A stretch of 64,000 nucleotides of DNA from assembly GCA_964420975.1 (NCBI GenBank), contig CAYQVH010000021.1, positions 1 through 64,000 on the forward strand, given 5' to 3'. Source of the DNA: Accumulibacter sp964420975 (GTDB lineage Bacteria > Pseudomonadota > Gammaproteobacteria > Burkholderiales > Rhodocyclaceae). This document shows, piece by piece, positions 16,674-26,018 of the stretch. Position 1 is the first letter of the stretch. Each line of letters opens with the position of its first letter. A program made the translations under genes and the position numbers. Under the pieces are notes generated by a model that was given only the letters and a program-made list of their open reading frames with translations, was not told the DNA's origin and made no database searches.

Positions 16674-18323
16674 ATGGACCGGCGTGAATTTCTGCGGTCG
16701 ACGGCGGCGGCCGGCGCCGCGGCGCTGACCGGCTGCCGAGTCGCTCCGCCTCCGCTGCCGCCGGGCGAGTTGCTCGGAACCTCGCTACCGCATGGACATC
16801 GTCTGGCCGAGGGATCCTTGCCGGCACCCGGTGAATTTCGCCAGATAACGGTGGCCATTGTCGGCGCCGGCGTCGCTGGTCTCGCCGCCGCCTGGAAGCT
16901 GACCAAGGCCGGGTTTCCCGACTTCCTGCTGCTCGAACTCGAAAACGAGGTCGGTGGCAATTCGCGCGCCGGACGCAACGCGGTCAGCGCCTATCCCTGG
17001 GGCGCGCACTACCTGCCGCTGCCGACGCAGCAGGCGATTTCGGTGCGCGAACTGCTCGCCGACCTCGGTGCTCTGCACGGCGACCCACGCGCACCGCGAC
17101 CCGTCTACGACGAGCGCTACCTGTGTGCGACGCCTCAGGAGCGCCTCTACCGCGACGGGCGCTGGCACGAGGGACTGCTGCCACTGAGCGGCGCCAGCCC
17201 TGCCGATCGCGCCCAGCAGCAGCGTTTCGCGGCGCTGATCGACGCCTTCCGCGAGCGTCGTGATCGCCGCGGAAGGCCCGCGTTCGCGTTGCCGATGGCG
17301 CTCTCGAGCCAGGCGGCCGACCTGCAAGCGCTCGACCGCGTGACCATGCGCGACTGGTTGCTCGAGCACGGACTCGACTCGCCGTCGCTGCATTGGTACG
17401 TGAACTACGCGTGTCGTGACGACTATGGAACCTCCTACGTCGACGTCTCGGCCTGGGCCGGCATCCACTACTTCGCGTGCCGCGATGGTGAAGCCCGGAA
17501 CGCCAGCAGCGACACCGTGCTCACCGCGCCGGAGGGCAACGCGTGGCTGACCAACGGCATGTTGCAGGCGATTCGCAGCGCCGCTGGCGAGCGCGTGCTG
17601 ACCGGGGCGGCAGTGTTCCGCGTCGCCGAAACGAGGCGCGCCGGCCGACGCGGATTCGACCTCGACGTCTGGTTACCTGGCGAGCAGCGTAGCCTGCGCC
17701 TTTTCGCCGAACAGTTGATCTGGGCGTCGCCGCTCTTTCTCGTCGGTCGCGTGTTCACCGGTCACGACGTCCTGAAGGCTGCCGCTGGCAGTTACAGTTA
17801 CGCCGCCTGGCTGACCGCCAACCTGACGCTGAGTCGGCCGCCGGACGACCGCGGCGGCGCCCCTCTGGCCTGGGACAACGTGCTTTACGACGGCGCTGGC
17901 GTCGGCTACGTGGTCGCCACCCATCAACTGCTCCGCCTCGCGCGTCGAAGCAGCGTCTTCACCTACTACCGGCCGCTCGACGACCTGCCACCGCCACGCG
18001 CCCGCGCCGTTCTCCGCGATACGCCGCGCGAAGTCTGGGCCGAGCAGATCCTGGCCGAACTGGAACGACCGCACGCCAACCTCCGACAACTCGTCACGCG
18101 CCTCGACGTTTATCGCAACGGCCACGCCATGTGCCGCCCCTTGCCCGGACTGATTTTCGGCCAGACCAGACGAGCGTTCACCGTCGACGGCGAACGCCTG
18201 CGTTTTGCCCATGCCGACGTCAGTGGCTTGTCGCTGTTTGAGGAGGCACACTACCGTGGTGTCCTGGCGGCGGAACGGACACTCCGCCGGCTGCGCGTTC
18301 GCTTCGTTTCCTCGCTGGCCTGA
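16674..18323 (+). CDS. Tat-exported, probably lipid-anchored FAD-dependent amine oxidoreductase-like protein
   Basis: 549 residues. It opens with a twin-arginine leader, MDRREFLRSTAAAGAAALTGC, in which LTGC also fits a lipobox, so export by Tat and lipidation are likely. A Rossmann FAD-binding motif (VAIVGAGVAGLAAAWKLTKAG, then LLELENEVGGNSRAG) starts near residue 59. The fold resembles the flavin monoamine oxidase/protoporphyrinogen oxidase group. It is 4 bp downstream of the aminopropyltransferase, so polyamine-related chemistry is a reasonable inference, but the substrate is not shown by sequence. Confidence 0.82.
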   Translation: MDRREFLRSTAAAGAAALTGCRVAPPPLPPGELLGTSLPHGHRLAEGSLPAPGEFRQITVAIVGAGVAGLAAAWKLTKAGFPDFLLLELENEVGGNSRAGRNAVSAYPWGAHYLPLPTQQAISVRELLADLGALHGDPRAPRPVYDERYLCATPQERLYRDGRWHEGLLPLSGASPADRAQQQRFAALIDAFRERRDRRGRPAFALPMALSSQAADLQALDRVTMRDWLLEHGLDSPSLHWYVNYACRDDYGTSYVDVSAWAGIHYFACRDGEARNASSDTVLTAPEGNAWLTNGMLQAIRSAAGERVLTGAAVFRVAETRRAGRRGFDLDVWLPGEQRSLRLFAEQLIWASPLFLVGRVFTGHDVLKAAAGSYSYAAWLTANLTLSRPPDDRGGAPLAWDNVLYDGAGVGYVVATHQLLRLARRSSVFTYYRPLDDLPPPRARAVLRDTPREVWAEQILAELERPHANLRQLVTRLDVYRNGHAMCRPLPGLIFGQTRRAFTVDGERLRFAHADVSGLSLFEEAHYRGVLAAERTLRRLRVRFVSSLA

Positions 18324-18478
18324 GCGAAATCCGAAGCGCCACGGCGCGGCAGGCATGCTACGCTAGACAGTCAGCCTTGCTGGACGCGATGGCAAGAGCG
18401 TTCAAGTTCTTCGTATTAATGCCGTTTACTGATTGCCGTCGCCCTTGTTTTCGACCCCGCCCAGAACACCGCCCACCG

Positions 18479-21400
18479 ATGAACGCGATCGAGTTTCTGC
18501 CCTGGAATGACGACTTCAACACCGGGTTGCAGGTGGTCGACGAACAGCACCAGCGCTTGATCCAACTACTCAACGCGCTCGCCACTCACGTCGCTTTCCG
18601 GGCCGAGATCCCGCAGCTCAACGACATGTTCGACGAGCTGGCCGATTATGCGGTCTATCACTTCCAGACCGAGGAGGGCCTCTGGAGTGAGTACCTCGCC
18701 GGCGACGACGCCGAAGTCGGGCATCGGGCGACGCACGCCGATTTCGTTGACCAGGTGTCGCGCTTGCGCGCCAACGAGGCCGCGCTGCCCGTGGTCAAGG
18801 TCGCCGAGGAGACGCTGACCTTTCTTGCCCGCTGGTTGATCGCCCACATCCTGGAGGCCGACCGCTACATGGCGAGCGCTGTCCGTGCCGTACGCCAGGG
18901 CATGTCGCGCCACCAGGCCAAGCGCTACGCCCGCGAGCAGATGAGCCAGGGGACGCGGGCGCTCGCCGACGTTTACCTGTCGGTGAACGCGACGCCGACG
19001 ACGACGGCGCTGCATCTGATGCTCGAACTCGACGCGCTGCGCGAGGCGCGCGACCAACTCGCGCAGGCAAACGCTAAGAATGAAGCCTTTCTGCGACTGG
19101 CGAGCGACGGCATTTCCATTCTCGACGGCAACGGCAACGTCGTCGGGGTGAGCGACTCCTTTTGCGCCCTGCTCGGCTACTCGCGGCAGGAAAGTGTCGG
19201 CCTGAACATTGCCGTTTGGGACGCGCGCTGCGACGACCGCTGGAGCCTGCCCTTCTTCCAGCGTCGACTCGAAGACCCGACCCAAACGGTGATCGAAGCC
19301 CGCTACCGACGACGCGACGGTCGCTTGATCGACGTCGAGGTCAGCGAAACGCCCATTTCGCTCGCCGGACAGACCTGGCTCTACCACTCGGCGCGCGATA
19401 TCACCGAGCGCAAGCGCGTTGAACGCGAGCTGGCCGAGGAAAGGCAACGCCTGGCGGACCAGGGGCGGTTTACCCGGCAACTCATCGACACCATGCCGAA
19501 CGCCGTCTTCTACAAGGACGAAAACGGACGCTACCTCGGATGCAATCGCGCCTTCGAAGAGTACCTCGGGATCGACCGCGAACAGTTGATCGGACGCACG
19601 GTTTACGACCTCGCACCGAAGGAGCTGGCGGACAAGTACTTCGCTGCCGACCAGGATCTCTTCAATCGTGGCGGCACGCAAAGCTATCAGGCCGAAGTGC
19701 TCTACGCGGACGGGACGCGACACGACGTCGCCTTCTACAAAGCGACGTTCAACAAGGCGGACGGCACCCTCGGTGGCCTGGTCGGCGTGATGCTCGACGT
19801 AACCGAGCGCAGCCGCATGGAACTCGCCTTGCAGCGCCAGGCGACGTTCACCCGGTCGGTCGTCGACTCGGTGGTCGACGGCCTGGCGGTGAGCTACCAA
19901 ACCTCCACCCCACCGTACGTCGGCTTCTCGGTCTGGAATCCGGCGATCCAGGCGCTCTCCGGCTATACGCTGGAAGAAATGAATGCGCTCGGCTGGTACG
20001 AAGCGCTGCTCGCCGAACCAGAACAGCGCGAGCGAGCACGCCAACGCATGGCGCGGGTGCGTGACGGCGAGCACTTGCAGGGCGAAGAGTGGACGATCAC
20101 GCGGCGCGATGGCGAAAAACGAACGCTCGACGTGCGTACCAGCTTCGTGACCCCACCGAACGGCGGCACGCAGCTGCTCGCCGTGATGCGCGACGTCACG
20201 GCACACAAGGGCGCCGAACGGGCGTTGCGTTATCAGCGCGACCTCGCTCAGCGTTATCTCGACACCGTGCAAAGCATCATGCTGGCGCTCGACGAGCAGG
20301 GACGGATCACGATGATCAACCGGGCTGGCAGCGAGCTGCTCGGCTACACCGAGAACGAGCTGCTTGGTCGCGACTGGTTCTCCACCTGCCTGTCGCAGCC
20401 CGAGGACGTGCAAACCGTCCGTTCCGTTTTTCGGCAGGTGCTCGCCGGCGGCCGCGAGACGATTCGCAAGGAACAGAATCAGGTCAGGGGTCATAACGGC
20501 GGGCAACGATTGATCGAATGGCAGCACAGCCCGCTGAGCGACGGCGCCGGCCGCGTCGTCGGCACGCTGAGCTCAGGCATCGACATCACCGAACGCCGAC
20601 GCGATGAGATCGAACTCGAACGCCACCGCCAACATCTGGAGGCGCTGGTCAGGGAACGCACGCACGAGCTGTCGGCCGCCAAGGAGGCCGCGGAGCGGGC
20701 CAACCGGGCAAAGTCCGAGTTTCTGTCGAGCATGAGTCACGAGCTGCGCACGCCGCTGAACGCCATCATCGGCTTCACCCAAATGCTCGAATACGACGCC
20801 GACCTCAACCCGGACCAGCAGGACAGCGTCAACGAGATCCTCACCGCCGGCCGTCACCTGCTGGCACTGATCAATGAAGTGCTCGACCTGGCAAGGATCG
20901 AGGCGGGGCGAATCGAGCTGTCACTGGAAACGGTGGAGATGGCGACGCTGATCGACGAATGCCAACATCTGATCGACCCGCTGGCCGCGCCGCGCGGAAT
21001 TGCCGTGTCGATCAGCGTCGCTGCCGGTGCAACGGCGCACGCCGACCGGGTTCGCCTCAAACAGGCACTTCTCAATCTGCTGTCGAACGCGGTCAAGTAC
21101 AACCGGGAATGCGGGCGTGTCGAAGTAGCGGTCGAAACGCACGCCACGCCGCGCGGAGCGCGATTGCATATCGTCGTTGCCGATAGCGGCGTCGGCATCG
21201 ATCCGGAGCGACTGAACGATATCTTTCAGCCCTTCACGAGACTGCAGACGGCCGACAGCGAGATCGAAGGTACCGGTATCGGGCTGACGATCACCAAGCG
21301 CCTGGTGACACTGATGGGGGGAGAGATTCACGCCGAAAGCGAACCCGACGTCGGCAGCCGGTTCACCATCGACCTGCCGGCCGCAGCCCCCGTCAACCTG

Positions 21401-21853
21401 CCGGCGACGACCGTCGAAGCCACCCCGATCGATGACCTGGCGCCGGTGGAAAACGCTTACCGGATCCTGTGCATCGACGACAACCCGTCCAACCTCAAGC
21501 TGATCACGCAGGTTCTCAGCCGCCTCGGGCACACGCAGGTGGTCACCGCCCGCGCGCCGCAAATCGGCATCGATCTCGCGCTGGCCCATCGCCCGGCGCT
21601 AATCCTGCTCGACATCAACATGCCCGGCATGGACGGCTACCAGGTGCTCGACGTGCTGAAAGGCGAACTGACGACGCGAACCATCCCGGTGGTCGCGATT
21701 ACCGCCAATGCCCTGGCGCGCGACGTCGAGCGCGGCAAAGCGGCGGGCTTTTTCGACTACATCACGAAGCCGATCGACATTCTCCGCTTCCGCAGCGTGA
21801 TCGAACTGGCGCTGGGTTCGCAGACCGACCGGGCCGCCGAAAGCGAGGCGTGA
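18479..21853 (+). CDS. Hybrid histidine kinase with N-terminal hemerythrin and four PAS domains
   Basis: 1,124 residues, no TM segment. A bacteriohemerythrin domain occupies residues 1 to about 135 (WNDDFNTG, VDEQHQRL, YHFQTEE, HRATHADF, HILEADRY), with the His/Glu/Asp ligands of a di-iron site. PAS domains begin near residues 205, 334, 460 and 592. The HisKA H-box SMSHELRTPLNAIIGF is near 750, HATPase_c near 855-970 (GTGIGLTI), and a receiver domain with LLDINMPGMDG from about 995. It probably senses oxygen or redox and phosphorelays through the C-terminal Asp. I chose MNAIEFLPWND because the hemerythrin fold starts there. Confidence 0.92.
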   Translation: MNAIEFLPWNDDFNTGLQVVDEQHQRLIQLLNALATHVAFRAEIPQLNDMFDELADYAVYHFQTEEGLWSEYLAGDDAEVGHRATHADFVDQVSRLRANEAALPVVKVAEETLTFLARWLIAHILEADRYMASAVRAVRQGMSRHQAKRYAREQMSQGTRALADVYLSVNATPTTTALHLMLELDALREARDQLAQANAKNEAFLRLASDGISILDGNGNVVGVSDSFCALLGYSRQESVGLNIAVWDARCDDRWSLPFFQRRLEDPTQTVIEARYRRRDGRLIDVEVSETPISLAGQTWLYHSARDITERKRVERELAEERQRLADQGRFTRQLIDTMPNAVFYKDENGRYLGCNRAFEEYLGIDREQLIGRTVYDLAPKELADKYFAADQDLFNRGGTQSYQAEVLYADGTRHDVAFYKATFNKADGTLGGLVGVMLDVTERSRMELALQRQATFTRSVVDSVVDGLAVSYQTSTPPYVGFSVWNPAIQALSGYTLEEMNALGWYEALLAEPEQRERARQRMARVRDGEHLQGEEWTITRRDGEKRTLDVRTSFVTPPNGGTQLLAVMRDVTAHKGAERALRYQRDLAQRYLDTVQSIMLALDEQGRITMINRAGSELLGYTENELLGRDWFSTCLSQPEDVQTVRSVFRQVLAGGRETIRKEQNQVRGHNGGQRLIEWQHSPLSDGAGRVVGTLSSGIDITERRRDEIELERHRQHLEALVRERTHELSAAKEAAERANRAKSEFLSSMSHELRTPLNAIIGFTQMLEYDADLNPDQQDSVNEILTAGRHLLALINEVLDLARIEAGRIELSLETVEMATLIDECQHLIDPLAAPRGIAVSISVAAGATAHADRVRLKQALLNLLSNAVKYNRECGRVEVAVETHATPRGARLHIVVADSGVGIDPERLNDIFQPFTRLQTADSEIEGTGIGLTITKRLVTLMGGEIHAESEPDVGSRFTIDLPAAAPVNLPATTVEATPIDDLAPVENAYRILCIDDNPSNLKLITQVLSRLGHTQVVTARAPQIGIDLALAHRPALILLDINMPGMDGYQVLDVLKGELTTRTIPVVAITANALARDVERGKAAGFFDYITKPIDILRFRSVIELALGSQTDRAAESEA

Positions 21854-24615
21854 TGAAGGCGTTTCGCGACTTGCGGAGCCTCTCGTGGTCGCTGAAGCAG
21901 CGCCTGACCGCGCTGATGCTCGCCATTTTTCTGCTCGGCATCTGGTCGGTCACGCTCTACGCGACACGCAGCCTGCGCGAGGACATGACACGCCTGCTCG
22001 GCGAGCAGCAATTTTCAGTGACTTCGGCCATCGCGGCGCAACTCGACGCCGAACTGGACGTCCGCTTGCAAGCGCTGATCCGGCTGGCGAGCGAGATTTC
22101 GCCCCAGCTGCTCACCCGCCCCAGCGAACTGCAGACGTTTCTCGAAAGCCGCACGACGCTGCAAAGCCTGTTTAACGGCGGCACACGCGTCCGCGACCGC
22201 GACGCGGCGACGCTCGCCAGCGTTCCCTACGTGCTGGAGCGGATCGGCCACAACTATGCCGATCGCGACTACATGATCACCGCCCTCAAGGAAGGCCGAG
22301 CCAGTATCGGCCGGCCGGTCGTCAGCCGCACGCTGCAAGTGCCGGTCATCGCCATGGCAGCGCCGATTCGTGATCCGTCGGGTGAGGTGATCGGCGCCGT
22401 CGCCGGCGTAGTCAGCATTGGGCGGGCGAGCTTTGTCGACCGTCTGGTCGAGCAGCGCTTCGGCACCAGCGGTGGCTATCTGATTATTGCGCCGCAGCAC
22501 GGGCTGATCGTCACCGGCACCGACAAGTCGCGAACGATGACACCCATGCCAGCTCCGGGAGTCAACCAGAATCACGACCGCTTTGTCGGCGGCTACCAAG
22601 GCTACGGCATTGCGATCAATTCTCGCGGGGTCGAAGAACTCGCCGCCGCTAAAGCGATCCCGATCGCCGGCTGGTTTCTGGTCAGCGTCCTGCCGACCGC
22701 CGAAGCCTTCGCTCCGATCGTCGCCATGCAGCGGCAAGTCTGGATGGCGGCGCTGGTGCTCAGCGCGGTGATCGGATCGCTCGCCTGGTGGTCGGTCAGT
22801 CGGATGATGCGCCGGCAGTTCGCGCCGATGGTCAGGGCCGCCGATCTGCTAACCGACATGTCGCGCTCGCCGCTCACAACGCTGCAACCGATTACCCAAC
22901 AAGGGCGCGACGAAGTCGGCGAGTTGATCCGGAGTTTCAACCGCTTGTTGGCGTCGATCGGCGAACGCGAAGCGGCGCTGAAGGAAAGCGAGCAGCACTA
23001 CCGCACGCTTGCCGACGGCGGCTCGGCGTTGATCTGGACCTCCGATACCGACAAACGCTGCACCTACTTCAACCGGACGTGGTTGCGCTTCACCGGCCGT
23101 TCGCTGGCGCAGGAACTCGGCAACGGCTGGTCGGAAGGCGTCCACCCCGACGATCTCGCGCGCTGCTTCGACACCTATGTCAGCAGCTTTGATCGCCGCC
23201 AGCCGTTCAGCATGGAGTACCGGCTTCGCCACGCCGACGGCGACTACCGCTGGATTCTCGACGAAGGCACTCCGCGCTTTGACAGCGCCGGCAAGTTCAT
23301 CGGCTACATCGGGTTCTGCTACGACATCTGCGAACGCAAGCAAGCCGAGCACGAGCTCGAACAGCATCGCCAGCAACTCGAAGCGCTCGTCGAAGCGCGA
23401 ACGGCGGCGCTGGTCGCGGCCAAGGACGCTGCGGAAACGGCGAACTTGGCGAAATCCGAGTTCCTGTCGCGGATGAGCCACGAGTTGCGGACACCCTTGA
23501 ACTCGATCCTGGGCTTTGGTCAGCTACTCGAGCTGGAGGGCGACGACTCGCTGTCGCCTGACCAGGCGGACTGCGTGCAGGAGATCCTCCGAGCCGGACG
23601 GCATCTGCTGGCGCAGGTCAATGAAGTGCTCGACCTGGCGCGCATCGAAAGTGGTCGCATTGAAACCAGTCTCGAAACCGTCGAGCTGGCGCCAGTCGTC
23701 AGCGAGTGCATCGCGCTGGTTCGCCCGCTGGCCGAGCCACGCGGCGTCACCATCGACTCGGCGATCGCCGGCGAAGCCGTTCGTGCCGACCGCATACGAT
23801 TGTCGCAGGTATTCCTCAACCTGCTCTCGAACGCCATCAAGTACAACCGGGAAGGCGGAACCGTTCGCGTCTCGGCCCGAACCGAAGGAGACCGGCTGCG
23901 CGTCGAGGTCGCCGATAGCGGTCGGGGCATTCCTGCGCGCTATCTGTCGCGTCTCTTCCACCCCTTCGAGCGTCTCGAGTCCGCCTACGACGGAATCGAG
24001 GGCACCGGAGTCGGTCTCGCCTTGAGCAAGCGTCTGCTCGAAGCCATGGGCGGCGAGATCGGTGTCGACAGCGAACCTGGTATCGGCAGCACGTTCTGGT
24101 TCTTGATCGCGCGAGCCGTCCTGGAATCGCCTTTGCCGGCAGATCCGGACCGGGCCGAAGGCGGCGAAGGACAAGGGCCGCCAACCACTGCCGGCGACGA
24201 CCTGCCGCCGGAAACGAGCCACGCCTTCCCAGCGCGCGCCGTTCTCTACATTGAAGACAATCCGGCCAACCTGGCGCTCGTCCGCCGGCTGCTGCGCGGG
24301 CGACCGGAAATCCGGCTGGTCGACGCGACCAGTGGCGAAGCCGGACTCGAACTGGCGTTGGCGTCGCCGCCCGAGCTGATCCTGCTCGACATCAATCTGC
24401 CGGGAGACGACGGTTTCAGCATCCTGCGCCAGCTAAAAGCAAACCCCGTGACGGCGCACATTCCGGTCGTCGCGGTCACCGCCAACGCCATGCTTCGCGA
24501 CGTCGCCCTGGGTCTGCAATCAGGCTTTGCCGACTATCTCACGAAACCGCTCGACGTACGCCACTTGCTGCACGTCGTCGACCGGCTACTGGCCGGCGAT
24601 GACTCGAACGCATGA
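21853..24615 (+). CDS. Membrane hybrid histidine kinase (dCache-HAMP-PAS-HisKA-HATPase-REC)
   Basis: 920 residues; the ATG overlaps the upstream kinase stop (TGATG). TM1 is near residues 18-37, a periplasmic double-Cache sensor at about 40-290, TM2 near 296-314, then HAMP. One PAS domain (residues ~383-500) has PAC-like YRLRHADGDYRWILDEGTPRF. The H-box RMSHELRTPLNSILGF is near 537, followed by HATPase_c (GTGVGLALSKRL) and a receiver with LLDINLPGDDGF. The HisKA-to-REC parts of the two tandem kinases are similar in layout and wording, suggesting duplication with different sensor modules. It ends 24 bp from the convergent PEP-CTERM gene. Confidence 0.92.
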   Translation: MKAFRDLRSLSWSLKQRLTALMLAIFLLGIWSVTLYATRSLREDMTRLLGEQQFSVTSAIAAQLDAELDVRLQALIRLASEISPQLLTRPSELQTFLESRTTLQSLFNGGTRVRDRDAATLASVPYVLERIGHNYADRDYMITALKEGRASIGRPVVSRTLQVPVIAMAAPIRDPSGEVIGAVAGVVSIGRASFVDRLVEQRFGTSGGYLIIAPQHGLIVTGTDKSRTMTPMPAPGVNQNHDRFVGGYQGYGIAINSRGVEELAAAKAIPIAGWFLVSVLPTAEAFAPIVAMQRQVWMAALVLSAVIGSLAWWSVSRMMRRQFAPMVRAADLLTDMSRSPLTTLQPITQQGRDEVGELIRSFNRLLASIGEREAALKESEQHYRTLADGGSALIWTSDTDKRCTYFNRTWLRFTGRSLAQELGNGWSEGVHPDDLARCFDTYVSSFDRRQPFSMEYRLRHADGDYRWILDEGTPRFDSAGKFIGYIGFCYDICERKQAEHELEQHRQQLEALVEARTAALVAAKDAAETANLAKSEFLSRMSHELRTPLNSILGFGQLLELEGDDSLSPDQADCVQEILRAGRHLLAQVNEVLDLARIESGRIETSLETVELAPVVSECIALVRPLAEPRGVTIDSAIAGEAVRADRIRLSQVFLNLLSNAIKYNREGGTVRVSARTEGDRLRVEVADSGRGIPARYLSRLFHPFERLESAYDGIEGTGVGLALSKRLLEAMGGEIGVDSEPGIGSTFWFLIARAVLESPLPADPDRAEGGEGQGPPTTAGDDLPPETSHAFPARAVLYIEDNPANLALVRRLLRGRPEIRLVDATSGEAGLELALASPPELILLDINLPGDDGFSILRQLKANPVTAHIPVVAVTANAMLRDVALGLQSGFADYLTKPLDVRHLLHVVDRLLAGDDSNA

Positions 24616-24639
24616 CCGCGGCAGACATCAGCGTTGGCG

Positions 24640-25305
24640 TTAATCGCGCCAGCGCCGGCGCAAGCCGCCTATCCCGGCGAGCGCCAAACCGATCAGCGCG
24701 ACACTGGCTGGCTCGGGAAGCGCTACCGGGGTCAAGCCGTCGTCCGCGCCAAAAATGACGTAGTCGGTTCGACCCGGAGCCAGGTACTGTGCCTGCTGCG
24801 CGCCATCACAGCACGCTTCGGCACCGTAGGCTTCGACGACATGAACGCCGGCGCCGAGGTTGAGGGACGCTGTCAACAATTGCGACGGGTCGCCGTAGCT
24901 GCCGTCCCACCACATGTCAGTCGCCTTGAAGTCAACGGCAGCGCCATCGACGAACAGGGCGCCACCCAGACCAAAATCGGGGCCGATGCGAAAGTTCCAG
25001 ACCCCGGCTTGCGCCGGCGAAACGCTGAACGTGGCGCCCATGTGGAAGGCGATGTTGGTCGCGCCACCGCCGCAGTTCGTCTGATTCGACAAGCCGTTCC
25101 AGGCCGCCGGTGAGGCATCACAGTAGCCGCTTCCGGCCGGTGTCGCGAGAAGTCCGTCGACGTAGGACTTGACCGCCGCCGCGTCCGCGAACGGAACGGG
25201 TACGCCAATCGCTTGCCGGGTCGAGAAGGAGATCACGCTGGCATTGACGGCCGAAGTCAAACCAAGACCAATGACCAAAGCGGTAACGGCGCGTACGGAT
25301 TTCAT
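24640..25305 (-). CDS. PEP-CTERM sorting domain protein with a CCDG motif
   Basis: 221 residues. The signal peptide ends at SAVNA. The ~170-residue mature domain contains FHMGATFSVSPAQAGVWNFRIG, ALFVDGAAVDF and an EACCDG motif. The C-terminus LPEPASVALIGLALAGIGGLRRRWRD is a PEP-CTERM tripartite signal: PEP, hydrophobic helix, basic tail. Exosortase would cleave it for delivery to the outer surface/EPS matrix. The CCDG motif suggests the family annotated as CCXG PEP-CTERM proteins (from memory). GGGAG lies 7 bp before the ATG at 25305. A consensus sigma-54 promoter and an inverted repeat lie upstream; no exosortase is in the window. Confidence 0.9.
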   Translation of the reverse strand: MKSVRAVTALVIGLGLTSAVNASVISFSTRQAIGVPVPFADAAAVKSYVDGLLATPAGSGYCDASPAAWNGLSNQTNCGGGATNIAFHMGATFSVSPAQAGVWNFRIGPDFGLGGALFVDGAAVDFKATDMWWDGSYGDPSQLLTASLNLGAGVHVVEAYGAEACCDGAQQAQYLAPGRTDYVIFGADDGLTPVALPEPASVALIGLALAGIGGLRRRWRD

Positions 25306-25354
25306 AACGGACTCCCGTAGTCGTAGTGATTCGAAAAAGCGGACACGCATCTCT

Positions 25355-25370
25355 AGCAAGCGCCGTGCCA
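25355..25370 (-). promoter_or_regulatory. Sigma-54 (RpoN) -24/-12 promoter of the PEP-CTERM gene at 24640
   Basis: On the minus strand the sequence reads TGGCACGGCGCTTGCT, an exact match to the TGGCACG-N4-TTGCW consensus, with GG and GC ten bases apart. It lies about 50 bp before the ATG at 25305, predicting a 5' UTR of roughly 40 nt. Confidence 0.85.
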
Positions 25371-25444
25371 TCAACGTCACAGCGCCTGCTTATCCTTAGA
25401 AAACAGCGCCTTGTCGGCACGCACAGGCACTCGCGCATAATTTG

Positions 25445-25461
25445 TGTAAAGTTTTCCGACA
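25445..25461. promoter_or_regulatory. Inverted-repeat operator, probable enhancer site for a sigma-54 activator (copy 1)
   Basis: TGTAAAGTTTTCCGACA, a TGT...ACA inverted repeat with an A/T-rich core, lies 75 bp upstream of the sigma-54 element. The 22 bp from 25444 to 25465 match those at 59330-59351 at 19 positions. Position and symmetry fit an enhancer-binding protein site; PrsR, the PEP-CTERM-associated NtrC-type regulator, is the obvious candidate by inference. Confidence 0.7.
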
Positions 25462-25609
25462 GGTCCCGATCCACGTCGGAAGCTTGTGTCCCGGTCGCTG
25501 TGCGAGTTCTCGTCGCACTCCAGGAGCGATGATATAGTCGCCATCAAAGCGATGCAGCGACCTCGCACGGGTTTGCCCGGCGACCGCATCGCTCAGACAG
25601 GTCAGATTC

Positions 25610-25996
25610 ATGGGAAAAACCGTTCTTGCGATTTCAGTCGGTGCTGCGCTGGGGGCTCTCCTGCGCTGGCAGCTGGGTGTTCGTCTTAACGGCCTGTTCC
25701 CGACGCTGCCGCCCGGAACGCTGGTCGCCAACCTCATCGGCGCCTACGTGATCGGCCTCGCAATCGCGTTCTTTGCGGTTTTCTCGGCGATTTCCCCCGC
25801 TTGGCGACTGCTGATCATCACCGGCTTCTGCGGCGGCCTGACAACCTTTTCGACGTTTTCAGCCGAACTGGCCGAACTGCTGCAGCAAGGGCGGCTTTCT
25901 TGGGCGCTCGGCATCGTTGCCGCCCACGTCGCAGGATCCGTGCTGATGACTTTCGCCGGCATGGCAACCGTTTTTCTGGCGAGAGGTTCGGCCTGA
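25610..25996 (+). CDS. crcB: CrcB, fluoride efflux channel (Fluc)
   Basis: A 128-residue, four-helix membrane protein. Hallmarks are GAALGALLRWQLG near the N-terminus, GTLVANLIGAYVIGL in helix 2 and TGFCGGLTTFSTFSAEL in helix 3, which contains the Phe-box and the Na-binding break. Two antiparallel copies form the fluoride channel. The Asn in NLIGAY is present. I looked for a crcB-type fluoride riboswitch upstream and did not find one. The DUF190 gene follows 27 bp later; the pair is commonly found together. Confidence 0.95.
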   Translation: MGKTVLAISVGAALGALLRWQLGVRLNGLFPTLPPGTLVANLIGAYVIGLAIAFFAVFSAISPAWRLLIITGFCGGLTTFSTFSAELAELLQQGRLSWALGIVAAHVAGSVLMTFAGMATVFLARGSA

Positions 25997-26000
25997 AAAA

Positions 26001-26018
26001 AGGGGAGAGGGGGGGGGA
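26001..26018 (+). promoter_or_regulatory. RBS of the DUF190 gene embedded in a G9 tract
   Basis: The spacer between crcB and the DUF190 ATG (26024) is almost pure purine: AAAAAAGGGGAGA, then nine G, then AAGG five or six bases before the start. The long G run overlaps the region used for ribosome binding, so a change in its length would shift RBS context. A functional effect is only inferred. Confidence 0.45.

Noticed and set aside
25500..25609. Fluoride (crcB) riboswitch before crcB
   Set aside because: The conserved riboswitch core and its pseudoknot partner could not be found in the 110 bp before the start.
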